From Niveispirillum sp. (GTDB lineage Bacteria > Pseudomonadota > Alphaproteobacteria > Azospirillales > Azospirillaceae), in the NCBI RefSeq assembly GCF_017996735.1, contig NZ_JAGOGJ010000031.1, positions 1-59,719 of the forward strand: a DNA stretch of 59,719 bases, read 5' to 3'. How positions within the stretch are numbered: the stretch's first letter is position 1; every line of letters starts with the position of its first letter. Position numbers and translations under genes: made by a program. The notes under the pieces were generated by a model. That model searched no databases. It saw only the letters and a program-made list of their open reading frames with translations, and was not told the origin of the DNA. This document shows positions 28,844 through 37,890 of the stretch, one piece after another.

Positions 28844-30672
28844 GCGAACTGAAGTGCCGCCAACCGGGCATAAAGCCCCTCGCGGCGCAGCAATTCCTCA
28901 TGCGTTCCTTCTTCCACCACATGGCCCCCTTCCAGCACCACGATGCGGTCGGCATTGACGATGGTGGCCAGACGGTGGGCGATGATCAGAGTGGTGCGGT
29001 CCTTCATCAGGGTTTCCAGGGCCGCCTGTACAAGCCGCTCGCTTTCGGCATCCAGGGCCGATGTCGCCTCATCCAGCAGCAGGACAGGGGCGTCGCGCAG
29101 GATGGCGCGGGCAATCGCGATGCGCTGGCGCTGCCCACCCGACAGACGCACACCTTTTTCGCCCAGGAACGTGTCGAATCCTTCGGGCATGGCCTCGATG
29201 AAATCCAGCGCGTGGGCGGCCGCGGCGGCGGCCCGCACCTCCGCGTCTGACGCGTCCGGGCGGCCATAGCGGATATTCTCCATGGCACTGGCCGAGAAGA
29301 TCACACTGTCCTGCTGCACGATGCCGATGCGGGACCGCAGGTCCGCCGGGTCGGCCTGGGCGATGTCCACCCCGTCCAGACGCACGGACCCAAGCTGCGG
29401 ATCATAAAAACGCAGCAACAGTTGGAAGATGGTGGTCTTGCCGGCCCCGGACGGGCCGACCAGGGCCACACGCTCGCCGGGATTGATGGTCAGGGTCAGG
29501 CCGTCCAGTGCGCTGTCCTTGGGCCGGGAGGGGTAGTTGAAACGCACGCTGTCGAACCGCACCTCCCCCCGCGTCGGCGAAGGCAGGGGCAGCGGGTGGG
29601 CCGGCGCCCGGATGTCCGGCACCTTGGACAGCAGGTCGAACAGGCGCTCCGTGGCACCAGCGGCATTGGCCAGGTCGCTGGCCACCTCCGACAGCGCCCC
29701 CACGGCACCCGCCACCATGACGGCGTAGAAGATGAAGGCCGACAACTGTCCGCCGCTGATCCGGCCCGCGATGACATCATGCCCGCCGATCCACAGCACG
29801 GTGCCGATGGCGCCGAACACCAGCATGATGACCAGCATGGTCAGCCAGGACCGCGCCCGGATGCGGCGCAGGGAGACCTTGACCGTATCCTCCACACTGT
29901 CGGCAAAGCGCGTGATCTCCAGCGGTTCCCGCCCGAACGCCTGGACGGTGCGGATACCGCCAAGCACCTCATCCACCCGCGTCCCGATATTGGCCACCGC
30001 GTCCTGGCTGGCGCGCGACAGGCTGCGCACCTTGCGCCCGAACACCACGATGGGGGCCACCACCAGCGGCACAACCAACAGCACCAGACCCGTCAGTTTC
30101 GGGCTGGTCAGCATCAGCAGCACCAGACCGCCCACCAGCATCAGCGCATTGCGCAGCGCGATCGATACGCTGGTGCCGATCACCTGTTGCAGCAGGGTGG
30201 TGTCGGTGGTCAGGCGCGACAGGATCTCGCCCGTCTTGGTCGTTTCGAAAAAGGCGGGGGACATGGTGACCAGATGGTCGAAGACCTTGCGCCTGATATC
30301 GGCCACCACCCGCTCCCCGATCCAGGAGACGAAGTAGAATCGGGCGAAGGTGGAAACACCCAGAAGCACGATGACGACCAGCAGTACCAGCAGCGCCTGG
30401 TTCAGCAGATCGGCATTGCCGGCCGCGAATCCATGATCCACCAGCGCCTTCAACCCCTGCCCCAGGCCCAAAACCGTGCCCGCCGCCACAACAAGGGCCG
30501 CCGTGGCCCCCGCCATGCGCAGCCGATATGGCTTCAGAAACGGCCAAAGCATGCGTAAAGGCTTCAAATCGCGGCGCTGGCGGCCCTCGGGGGTGGTACG
30601 TTCGGCACTGCTGTCACGAAAGACCAAGGAAGTTGCTCCGCGAATGAGAAAGCGGGTGGAAATCGACGCCAT
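28840..30672 (-). CDS. ABC exporter half-transporter, fused membrane and ATPase domains (MsbA-like)
   Basis: A 610-residue type IV ABC half-transporter. Six membrane helices (about 50-330; VVAAGTVLGLG and LLVLLVVIVLLGVSTFARFYF are clear) are followed by the ATPase with Walker A GPSGAGKTT, Q-loop, signature LSGGQRQR, Walker B VLLLDEATSALD and H-loop IIAHRL. The intracellular loop reads FETTKTGEILSRLTTD. This subfamily is usually annotated as a lipid-A/multidrug exporter and acts as a homodimer; the substrate is unknown. The start is uncertain by some residues. A 163-residue gene is coupled downstream. Confidence 0.93.
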   Translation of the reverse strand: MASISTRFLIRGATSLVFRDSSAERTTPEGRQRRDLKPLRMLWPFLKPYRLRMAGATAALVVAAGTVLGLGQGLKALVDHGFAAGNADLLNQALLVLLVVIVLLGVSTFARFYFVSWIGERVVADIRRKVFDHLVTMSPAFFETTKTGEILSRLTTDTTLLQQVIGTSVSIALRNALMLVGGLVLLMLTSPKLTGLVLLVVPLVVAPIVVFGRKVRSLSRASQDAVANIGTRVDEVLGGIRTVQAFGREPLEITRFADSVEDTVKVSLRRIRARSWLTMLVIMLVFGAIGTVLWIGGHDVIAGRISGGQLSAFIFYAVMVAGAVGALSEVASDLANAAGATERLFDLLSKVPDIRAPAHPLPLPSPTRGEVRFDSVRFNYPSRPKDSALDGLTLTINPGERVALVGPSGAGKTTIFQLLLRFYDPQLGSVRLDGVDIAQADPADLRSRIGIVQQDSVIFSASAMENIRYGRPDASDAEVRAAAAAAHALDFIEAMPEGFDTFLGEKGVRLSGGQRQRIAIARAILRDAPVLLLDEATSALDAESERLVQAALETLMKDRTTLIIAHRLATIVNADRIVVLEGGHVVEEGTHEELLRREGLYARLAALQFA

Positions 30673-30781
30673 CCCGTGGTAACCGCATGGCCGCGTCAGG
30701 GCAATAACAACGCCCCGTTGACATAGCTGCCGCGCCGAATGTGATCAGCCCAGCCTTGCATCCATGCAGGGTTGGATGGGG

Positions 30782-30810
30782 TTGCCTTAACCCCAGGCTT
30801 TGTATATAAG
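30782..30810 (+). promoter_or_regulatory. rpmE: Sigma-70 promoter of rpmE
   Basis: TTGCCT (30782-30787) and TATAAG (30805-30810) with a 17-nt spacer, 29 nt before the start codon. AGGGA precedes the ATG at 8 nt. Confidence 0.7.
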
Positions 30811-30838
30811 CGCGGCTTCGATTTAGGGACTGCCGACC

Positions 30839-31060
30839 ATGAAGCCTGATATCCACCCCGACTACCACGAGATCACCGTTGTCATGACCGACGGTACCTC
30901 TTTCAAGACCCGCACCACCATGGGCAAGGCCGGCGATACGCTGCGTCTGGACATTGATCCGAAGTCGCATCCGGCGTGGACGGGCGTGCAGAAGCTGCTG
31001 GATACCGGCGGCCAGATCGCCAAGTTCAACAAGCGCTTCCAGAGCTTCGGCCTGAAGTAA
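30839..31060 (+). CDS. rpmE: 50S ribosomal protein L31
   Basis: A 73-residue ribosomal protein at the central protuberance of the large subunit (bridge to S13/S19). It has the expected [19 protein letters not shown] start and [12 protein letters not shown] end. No cysteine is present, so it is the zinc-independent form, as common in alphaproteobacteria. It stands alone with its own promoter and terminator. Confidence 0.96.
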   Translation: MKPDIHPDYHEITVVMTDGTSFKTRTTMGKAGDTLRLDIDPKSHPAWTGVQKLLDTGGQIAKFNKRFQSFGLK

Positions 31061-31083
31061 GCTGCTTGGCCGTAAGGCAAACG

Positions 31084-31118
31084 AAAAGCGCCGCCGGGGC
31101 ATCCTGGCGGCGCTTTTT
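31084..31118 (+). terminator. Intrinsic terminator of rpmE
   Basis: Stem GCGCCGCC (31088-31095) / GGCGGCGC (31106-31113), followed by TTTTT. Confidence 0.93.
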
Positions 31119-31532
31119 GCGCTTGGGGGTTACCCTTCGCCGTCTTTCGGCGACAAGCCGGGACCTGGTCTCAGGCCAGGACACAGACGACCGCCCTCAC
31201 CCGGACCAATGGCTGTTCACTGAAGGCACATCCTCATACCCCGCAGTCGGCACGGTTATGAGGGAAATTCGGACGATGATGTGTCTTGCGGCCCGCCGCC
31301 GACCCGCGTATTTTGCAGACGTCGCGAAAAGCGACCGCTTTCCTTGATCCGCCGTCAGGCGGCGCAAACAGGACGAATTGACGTCCAGGCGGTCAAGCAT
31401 ACGCCACCCATGACGATCAACGCCTGGGTGGGCCAGCGCTCCCCAGAACCAAACCTGACTGACGTCAGGTTCAATCGCCAGCCATCGGCCCCGGCGGGGT
31501 CGTTGCGCGTGCATTGACCGGAGCACCGCAGC
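31119..31532. other. Gene-free region upstream of the MFS transporter
   Basis: About 410 nt with no convincing coding frame. It holds a TTGACG -35-like hexamer near 31378 without a clear -10 and the inverted repeat at 31452-31471. No tetR-type regulator gene is present, unlike most Tet-pump loci. Confidence 0.5.
31452..31471 (+). promoter_or_regulatory. Candidate operator: perfect 8-4-8 inverted repeat upstream of MFS gene
   Basis: AACCTGAC (31452-31459) and GTCAGGTT (31464-31471) separated by TGAC, 62 nt before the MFS start. Size and symmetry fit a TetR- or MarR-family site. Confidence 0.5.
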
Positions 31533-32729
31533 ATGAACAGGTCTTTGATTGTCATCTACACCGCCATCATCCTGGATGCCGCCGGCATCGGGTTGATTTT
31601 CCCGATCCTGCCCAATCTCTTGCAGGATGTGATTCATGTTCCCGATGTCAGCCCCTATATCGGCGTGATGATCGCCCTGTATGCGATCATGCAATTCATC
31701 TTCTCTCCGGTCCTGGGCGCCGTCAGCGACCGGATTGGACGGCGGCCGGTGCTATTGATCTCACTGGCGGGGGCCACGGCCAATTATCTGCTTCTGGCCT
31801 CCGCAACCAATCTCTGGATGCTGCTTGCCGGCCGCGCCATTGCCGGCACGACCAGTGCCAATGTGTCGGTGGCGACCGCCTGCATCACGGATATCACGCC
31901 CGAGGAAGACCGGGCGCGCCGCTTCGGCCTGCTGAACGCTATGTTCGGCATGGGGTTCATCATCGGCCCCGTCCTCGGCGGCGCGTTGAGTGAATATGGG
32001 CTGCGGCTGCCCTTCATCGCGGCCGCACTGCTGACCGGTTTCAACCTGTTGCTGGCCTTGCTGGCCTTGCCGGAATCCCGTGTGCCGACGGGGGCCGCGA
32101 TTCATCTGACGGATATGAATCCGCTGCGGCCGTTGTACCGCGTCCTTTCCATGAAACACCTGCTACCGATCATCTCGGTGTTTTTCATTTTCAGCGCCAC
32201 TGGCGAGTCCTATGGCGTCTGCTGGGCCCTTTGGGGTGAAGATGCCTTTCACTGGAATGGTCTGTGGATCGGGCTTTCACTGGGTGCCTTTGGCGTTTGT
32301 CAAACCCTCGCCCAGGCGCTTCTGCCTGGCCCGGCTGTAAGAGTGCTGGGCGAACGCGCCGCCATCCTGACGGGTGTGGCCAGCGTGTGCGCAGCGCTGA
32401 CGATCATGGCCTTCGTCACAACTGGCTGGATGGTCTTTGCCATCATGCCGGTATTCGCCCTCGGCGGGATTGGCATGCCGGCCCTGCAATCCCTGGCCAC
32501 CCGGCTTGTCGATGAAACCGAACAGGGGCAGTTGCAAGGCGTGCTGGCGTCGGTGGTCAGCCTGGCCTCCATCGTGGCCCCCCTCGGCTTTTCCAGCCTT
32601 TATCTCATGACGCGACCCCAATGGCCCGGCGCCGTCTGGCTGTCCGTAGTCGCACTTTATGTCATCGGCGCGCTCATGGTCCTGACCCTGCGGTTCAAGG
32701 GACAACAGGCACCGCCCCACCGCATCTGA
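31533..32729 (+). CDS. MFS drug efflux transporter, TetA-like
   Basis: A 398-residue 12-helix major facilitator of the DHA1/Tet branch. Motif A GAVSDRIGRRPVLL lies between helices 2 and 3, motif C-like GFIIGPVLGG in helix 5, and the N-terminus IVIYTAIILDAAGIGLIFPI resembles TetA and TetA-like pumps. The substrate is not provable; tetracycline is only one possibility. GGAG lies 9 nt before ATG 31533. Its stop is 24 nt from the convergent glutathione reductase. Confidence 0.88.
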   Translation: MNRSLIVIYTAIILDAAGIGLIFPILPNLLQDVIHVPDVSPYIGVMIALYAIMQFIFSPVLGAVSDRIGRRPVLLISLAGATANYLLLASATNLWMLLAGRAIAGTTSANVSVATACITDITPEEDRARRFGLLNAMFGMGFIIGPVLGGALSEYGLRLPFIAAALLTGFNLLLALLALPESRVPTGAAIHLTDMNPLRPLYRVLSMKHLLPIISVFFIFSATGESYGVCWALWGEDAFHWNGLWIGLSLGAFGVCQTLAQALLPGPAVRVLGERAAILTGVASVCAALTIMAFVTTGWMVFAIMPVFALGGIGMPALQSLATRLVDETEQGQLQGVLASVVSLASIVAPLGFSSLYLMTRPQWPGAVWLSVVALYVIGALMVLTLRFKGQQAPPHRI

Positions 32730-32753
32730 ACCATGAACGCGCCAAAGCCACGC

Positions 32754-34121
32754 TCAGACCGGGTCGGGGGATTTTGTGCGCATCGTCACAAACTCCTCCG
32801 CCGCCGTGGGGTGAAGGCCGATGGTATTGTCGAACACCTGCTTGGTGGCGCCGGCATTCATGGCCACGGCGATACCCTGGATCATTTCCGGCGTGTCGGT
32901 GCCCACCATGTGGCAGCCCACCACCTTCTGCGTCACGCGGTCCACCACCAGCTTCATGAAGGTGCGCTGATCACGTCCCGAAAGCTGGTGGCGCATGGGC
33001 TTGAAATTGGTCCGGTAGGTGTCCACGCCGCCGGGCAGCGCGGCGCGGGCCTGCTCCTCGCTCATGCCCACCGTGGCGACGGGCGGGATGGAGAAGACGG
33101 CGGTGGGGATATTGTCGTAATTCACGTCGCGCGGCCGGTTTCCATAGAGCCGGTCGGCCAGCACATGCCCCTCGGCCAACGCCACCGGCGTCAGGTTCAC
33201 CCGGTTGGTGACGTCACCCAGGGCATAGATGGAGGGGACCGACGTCTGGTACTGGTCATTGACCTTGATGGCGCCGGCCTTGTCCGTCTCCACCCCCACC
33301 TTTTCCAGACCCATGCCATAGGACATGGGCTTACGGCCGATGGCATAGACCACGGCGTCGCATTCCAGCACGCTGCCGTCCGACAGATGCCCCAGCAGAC
33401 CACCCTCGACCTTTTCGATGCGGCTGATGATGGTGTTCAACTTCAGGTCGATGCCGGCCTTGCGCACCTCATCCGCCACGAAGTCGCGCACATCCTTGTC
33501 GAACCCGCGCAGGATCTGGGCACCCCGGTAAAGCTGGGTCACCTGTGCACCCAGACCGTTGAACAGGCTGGCAAATTCCAGGGCGATATAGCCGCCGCCC
33601 GCCACCACGACACGGCGCGGAAATTCCTTCAGGTAGAAGACTTCGTTCGAGGTGATGCCATATTCCTTGGCACCCGGTTCGGACGGCAGTTCCGGCCAGC
33701 CGCCGGTGGCGATCAGGATGCGCTCCGCCGTCACACGCTTGCCATCCACCTCCACCGTATGGGCGTCGACGATGGTGGCGCGGGCTTCGAAGATGGTGAC
33801 GCCCGCTCCTTCCAGCAGGCGGCGATAGATGCCGTTCAGCCGGTTGATCTCCGTATCCTTGGCGGCGATCAGGGCGCTCCAGTCATGGCGGACATTGTCG
33901 GCGGTCCAGCCGAAACCGGCGGCATCGGCGAAGGCCTGGCCATATTCTGCGCCATAGACCAGCAGCTTTTTCGGCACGCAGCCGACATTGACGCAGGTCC
34001 CGCCGAAATAGCGTTCTTCCGCCACGGCCACCCGCGCCCCATGCCCCGCCGCGATGCGCGATGCCCGCACCCCGCCGGAACCGGCGCCGATGGTGAACAG
34101 GTCGAAATCATACTGGGACAT
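32754..34121 (-). CDS. gor: Glutathione-disulfide reductase
   Basis: NADPH-dependent flavoenzyme that regenerates glutathione. The 455-residue protein has the FAD site FTIGAGSGGVRASR, redox cysteines Cys43/Cys48 (GGTCVNVGCVPKK), NADPH-domain GGGYIALEFA, ALGDVTNRVNLTPVA, and the C-terminal active-site GLHPTAAEE (His-Glu). Length and motifs fit glutathione reductase rather than lipoamide dehydrogenase. Confidence 0.94.
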   Translation of the reverse strand: MSQYDFDLFTIGAGSGGVRASRIAAGHGARVAVAEERYFGGTCVNVGCVPKKLLVYGAEYGQAFADAAGFGWTADNVRHDWSALIAAKDTEINRLNGIYRRLLEGAGVTIFEARATIVDAHTVEVDGKRVTAERILIATGGWPELPSEPGAKEYGITSNEVFYLKEFPRRVVVAGGGYIALEFASLFNGLGAQVTQLYRGAQILRGFDKDVRDFVADEVRKAGIDLKLNTIISRIEKVEGGLLGHLSDGSVLECDAVVYAIGRKPMSYGMGLEKVGVETDKAGAIKVNDQYQTSVPSIYALGDVTNRVNLTPVALAEGHVLADRLYGNRPRDVNYDNIPTAVFSIPPVATVGMSEEQARAALPGGVDTYRTNFKPMRHQLSGRDQRTFMKLVVDRVTQKVVGCHMVGTDTPEMIQGIAVAMNAGATKQVFDNTIGLHPTAAEEFVTMRTKSPDPV

Positions 34122-34203
34122 GGGTCGTTTCCTGCGTGAGAAGGGGTTGGATCATATGTAGGCGCGTTGTGACATCAGGGATGTGACGGCTGTCGCAGCC
34201 CTG

Positions 34204-35001
34204 TCACGCGCCGCCCCAGGCCACAAAATGCGGGTTCAGGAAGGTCGGGGCCTTGCCATAGGGGAAGGGCTCACCGTCCAGCAGGCTCAGGCAACCGCCT
34301 GCACCGATCAGGACGGCATGGCCCGCCGCAATATCCCATTCACAGGTCGGCCCCAGGCGGGGATAGACATCCCCCACCCCTTCCGCCACACGGCAGAATT
34401 TCAGCGAACTGCCGGCCGCCACGCGGGCCGCCACGCGCCGGCCGGTCAGGAACTCGTCCACCGCCGCATTGTCGGCATGGCTGCGTGAGGTCAGGACCGT
34501 CAGGCCGGCCGCCGGGACGGCGCGGACCTGGATCGGTTCATCGGCGGCACCGGGCCGCCCGCGCACGGCGGTACCGGGGCCGGCCGCCGCGTAGATCGTG
34601 CCGCCAACCGGCAGCATGACAACCCCCAGGGCCGGCTCTCCCCCCTGGATCAGGGCGATGTTCACCGTGAATTCGCCATTGCGCTTGATGAATTCCTTGG
34701 TCCCGTCCAGCGGATCGACCAGCCAGAAGGTGCCGGCGGAGATGTCGGGGATGCGGCCGGCGGCCACCTCCTCCTCCGTCACCACGGGGATGGTGGGCGT
34801 GAGGTCGCGCAGGGCCGCCAGGATGATGGCGTCGGCATCTTCATCGGCGGCGGTGACGGGGCTGCCATCGGCCTTTTCCGTCACCTGCGTTCCAGCCTCG
34901 TAATGGCGCAGGATGGCAGCGGACGCCTGTTCGGCAGCGGCACGGATGGCGGGCAGCAGGCCGGCCAGTTCTTCGAGTGACAACATTCGCAAAACTCTCA
35001 T
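34204..35001 (-). CDS. cysQ: 3'(2'),5'-bisphosphate nucleotidase CysQ
   Basis: Removes the 3'-phosphate of PAP (from sulfate assimilation). The 265-residue inositol-monophosphatase fold protein has the metal motifs VTEEE, WLVDPLDGTKEF and CEWDIAAGHAVL. ATG 35001 overlaps the stop of the upstream hydroxylase by one base (TGATG), suggesting coupling; ATG 34986 is an alternative. The pairing with a molybdenum hydroxylase is not an established partnership. Confidence 0.9.
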   Translation of the reverse strand: MRVLRMLSLEELAGLLPAIRAAAEQASAAILRHYEAGTQVTEKADGSPVTAADEDADAIILAALRDLTPTIPVVTEEEVAAGRIPDISAGTFWLVDPLDGTKEFIKRNGEFTVNIALIQGGEPALGVVMLPVGGTIYAAAGPGTAVRGRPGAADEPIQVRAVPAAGLTVLTSRSHADNAAVDEFLTGRRVAARVAAGSSLKFCRVAEGVGDVYPRLGPTCEWDIAAGHAVLIGAGGCLSLLDGEPFPYGKAPTFLNPHFVAWGGA

Positions 35002-37331
35002 CACGCCGCGGTCGCGGCCTTCACGGAATGGATCAGACGCCACAGGACAGGTGCCGTGGCAGGCATCTCGACATGGGTGACGCCATGGCCCGCCAGCGCG
35101 TCGACCAGGGCATTGATGATGGCGGGACAGGCACCGATGGCACCCGCCTCCCCCGCACCCTTCAGGCCCAGCGGGTTGGTGGTGCAGGGAACCGGGCGCA
35201 GGGAGAAATCGATCATGGGCAGATGGTCGGCGCGCGGCATGGCGTAATCCATGAAGGAACCGGTCAGCAACTGGCCCGAATCCCTGTCAAAGCGGATCAG
35301 TTCCAGGAGCGCCTGGCCCATACCCTGCGCGATACCGCCATGCACCTGGCCTTCCAGCAGCAGCGGGTTCAGGACGGTGCCGAAATCATCAACCACGGTA
35401 TAGCGTTCGATGCGCGGCACACCCGTATCGATCTCCACAGAGATTTCAACCACATGCGTGCCGTTGGGGAAGGTGTTGGACGGCGGGCTGTACGTGCCCT
35501 TGCCCCGGAAGACATGGCCATCCGCGTCCGGTGTGGCCGCAGCGGCGACATCGGCGAAGGGCACGAAGCGGTTGGAACCGGCAACGGCAAAGCCCCCGCC
35601 CTCCCCCGTCACCTCAAACCGCACGCTATCCTCATCCGCCTCCAGCAGCCTGGCGGCGACGGGCCGGGCCTGGGTGATCACATCCGCCGCCCCCGCCCGC
35701 ACGGCGACCCCACCCGTGGGGATGGAGCGGGAACCGCCGGTGCCGCCGCCGCTCTTCACACGCTGGCTGTCGCCCTGCACCATGACGATGGCGTCGGGCG
35801 CAATGCCCAGAACCTCTGCGATCACCTGCTTGTAGGCGGTTTCATGGCCCTGGCCGTTGGATTGTGTGCCGATCAGCAGCAGCACGGACCCGTCCGGCTT
35901 CACCAGCAGTTCAGCCGCCTCCGGCGCACCACCGGAACAGGCCTCGATATAGGTGGCGATGCCCAGGCCCAGCAGGCGGCCCTGCGCCAGCGCCCTGGCA
36001 CGCCGTGCCGGGAACCCGTCCCGGTCGGCGCGGTCCAGCGCGGCATCCAGGGTGCCGGCAAAATCGCCGCTGTCATAGATGTGGCCCATGGGGGTGCGAT
36101 AGGGCATGGCTGAGGGCGGGATCATGTTCAGGCGGCGGAAATCGGCGGGGTCCTGCCCGATCTCCCGCGCCGCCTTGTCGATCAGCCGTTCCACCAGATA
36201 GGCCGCTTCCGGCCGTCCCGCCCCGCGATAGGCGTCCACCGGTTGTGTATGGGTGTAGACGCCCCGCACACGGGCGTAGATGGCCGGGATCGCATAGACG
36301 CCCGACAGCATCTTGGTCTGGCCGTCAGTCTGGATATAGGTGGCGTAGTTCGACAGATACGCGCCCATATTGGCAATGATGTCGGCACGCAGGGCCAGGA
36401 TACGGCCATCGGGGTCCAGCGCCAGTTCGGCCACGCTGACATTGTCGCGGCCATGATCATCGGACAGGAACGCCTCCGCCCGGCTGCTGGTCCAGGCCAC
36501 AGCCGCGCCGACACGGCGGGCCGCGAAGCAGGCCAGCACATATTCGGGATAACAGAACAGCTTCATCCCGAATCCGCCGCCCACCTCATGCGTCAGGACG
36601 TGGAACCGGGCCGCATCCTCCCCGAAGATGCCGGCCAGCATGTCGCGCATGTCATGCACGCCCTGGCTACCCACCGTCAGGCGGGTGACATCGGCCGCCG
36701 CATCATATTCAGCCACGCATGCGCGGCCCTCCAGCGGATTGGCGGACAGGCGGTTATTGATCAGGTCCAGGCGGACGATGCGGGCCGCCTTGGCAAAGGC
36801 TGCATCAGTGGCGGCCTGGTTTCCCTTTTCCCAGTCATAGACAAGGTTGCCCGGCACATCATCATGCACCGTGACCGCGTGCGACAGGGCGGCAGCCGTA
36901 TCGACAACAGCATCCAGCGCATCATAATCGACCATCACCGCATCGGCGGCGTCCATCGCCTCATACAGGCTGTCGGCCACGATGAAGGCGACAGGCTCCC
37001 CTCCATAGCTCACGAATCCGTCGGCAAGGACGGGACGGTGTTTCATATGCAGGGTGGTGCCCGCCCGCACGCGCAGGGGGATGACGCAGGGAATGTCTTT
37101 GATGCCCGCCTGTTTCAGGTCCTGCGCGGTAAAGATAGCGTGGATACCCGGCATGGTGGCGGCATCGGCGGTATCGATGCCCCGGATGGCAGCATAGGCA
37201 TGCGGGCTGCGCAGGACATAGCCGACCTTCTGGCCGGGGACGCGAACATCGTCCGTGTAGCGCCCGGCGCCGCGAAGCAGGCGGGTATCTTCACTGCGTG
37301 GGACGGGTTGTCCGATACCGAACTTGGTCAT
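35001..37331 (-). CDS. Molybdenum hydroxylase large subunit, CoxL form II-like, orphan
   Basis: A 776-residue xanthine-dehydrogenase-family molybdopterin-binding subunit. N-terminal a/b hammerhead (VLRSPHAYAAIRGI) and the Mo-binding domains (GGGFGMKLFCYPEY, QSNGQGHETAY, GTGGSRSIPTGG, LKGAGEAGAIGACPAI with the catalytic Glu) are present. The loop reads AYRGAGR, typical of form II (not the AYxCSFR of true CO dehydrogenase), so CO oxidation is unlikely. The usual FAD (CoxM) and 2Fe-2S (CoxS) genes are not adjacent. ATG 37331 has GGAG upstream. cysQ is coupled downstream. Confidence 0.9.
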   Translation of the reverse strand: MTKFGIGQPVPRSEDTRLLRGAGRYTDDVRVPGQKVGYVLRSPHAYAAIRGIDTADAATMPGIHAIFTAQDLKQAGIKDIPCVIPLRVRAGTTLHMKHRPVLADGFVSYGGEPVAFIVADSLYEAMDAADAVMVDYDALDAVVDTAAALSHAVTVHDDVPGNLVYDWEKGNQAATDAAFAKAARIVRLDLINNRLSANPLEGRACVAEYDAAADVTRLTVGSQGVHDMRDMLAGIFGEDAARFHVLTHEVGGGFGMKLFCYPEYVLACFAARRVGAAVAWTSSRAEAFLSDDHGRDNVSVAELALDPDGRILALRADIIANMGAYLSNYATYIQTDGQTKMLSGVYAIPAIYARVRGVYTHTQPVDAYRGAGRPEAAYLVERLIDKAAREIGQDPADFRRLNMIPPSAMPYRTPMGHIYDSGDFAGTLDAALDRADRDGFPARRARALAQGRLLGLGIATYIEACSGGAPEAAELLVKPDGSVLLLIGTQSNGQGHETAYKQVIAEVLGIAPDAIVMVQGDSQRVKSGGGTGGSRSIPTGGVAVRAGAADVITQARPVAARLLEADEDSVRFEVTGEGGGFAVAGSNRFVPFADVAAAATPDADGHVFRGKGTYSPPSNTFPNGTHVVEISVEIDTGVPRIERYTVVDDFGTVLNPLLLEGQVHGGIAQGMGQALLELIRFDRDSGQLLTGSFMDYAMPRADHLPMIDFSLRPVPCTTNPLGLKGAGEAGAIGACPAIINALVDALAGHGVTHVEMPATAPVLWRLIHSVKAATAA

Positions 37332-37399
37332 GGGCGAACGCTCCTGGCCGAAGGATCGCCCGATCATAGGGGATGGCGCGGCGGGAGCAACCTTCCCGG

Positions 37400-37660
37400 T
37401 CACTCCCCATCGTCATGGTCGGCCATATAGGCGCGCAGGGCGGCGTTGATGCGGGCCTGCATGGCGCGGTCCCCACCCCCATGACGGCGGAACCACTCGA
37501 TCAGATCGCCATCCAGCCGCAATGTCACCTCCCGCCGTTCCACGCCGCGCGGGCGCCGCACCTGCCAGACAGTGGAGGTGGTCACGGGTTCGGGCCGATC
37601 CAGGCCCAGCAAGGCCGCCCGTTCGGCCGGCGTGATCAGCATTCCGCTTGGAAATGACAT
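37400..37660 (-). CDS. BrnA-type antitoxin (DUF4415), no BrnT partner
   Basis: An 86-residue ribbon-helix-helix-type protein. VTLRLDGDLIEWFRRHGGG followed by RINAALRAYMADH is the DUF4415/BrnA signature. GGGAGG lies 7 nt before ATG 37660. In brnTA operons the RNase toxin gene precedes brnA; here no BrnT-like frame is seen, only a 48-codon basic frame that overlaps the start. It may act as a solitary regulator. Confidence 0.82.
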   Translation of the reverse strand: MSFPSGMLITPAERAALLGLDRPEPVTTSTVWQVRRPRGVERREVTLRLDGDLIEWFRRHGGGDRAMQARINAALRAYMADHDDGE

Positions 37661-37782
37661 GTGCGTCCTCCCGCCGGCCCTATGGCCAGCCTGTTCATGC
37701 CCCTGTCGCCCCAACGGAAAAGGTAATGGAAGGTTCCGCGTCCCCCCTGTGACTTCACGGTGACCTTTCCTTTACGGTTCAT
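37636..37782 (-). CDS. Possible 48-residue basic protein overlapping brnA-like start
   Basis: ATG 37782 has AGGAG 8 nt upstream. The frame encodes a basic peptide (MNRKGKVTVKSQGGRGTFHY at the start, ending in CHFQAEC) and overlaps the antitoxin gene by 25 nt. It occupies the place expected for a toxin gene but is far shorter than BrnT and shows no similarity to it. Confidence 0.35.
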   Translation of the reverse strand: MNRKGKVTVKSQGGRGTFHYLFRWGDRGMNRLAIGPAGGRTCHFQAEC

Positions 37783-37890
37783 ATTGGAAACTCCTGTCGC
37801 GCGGACAAGGGGCCATTCGTGTTAACCCCGCTTCCGGGCGGGTCCAACCGGCTGTAAGCTGCCCCGGCAACGGAATGGGTGAGTGCCGGC

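Noticed and set aside
37661..37890. BrnT toxin gene upstream of the BrnA-like gene
   Set aside because: No frame with the BrnT length or motifs is present on either strand.
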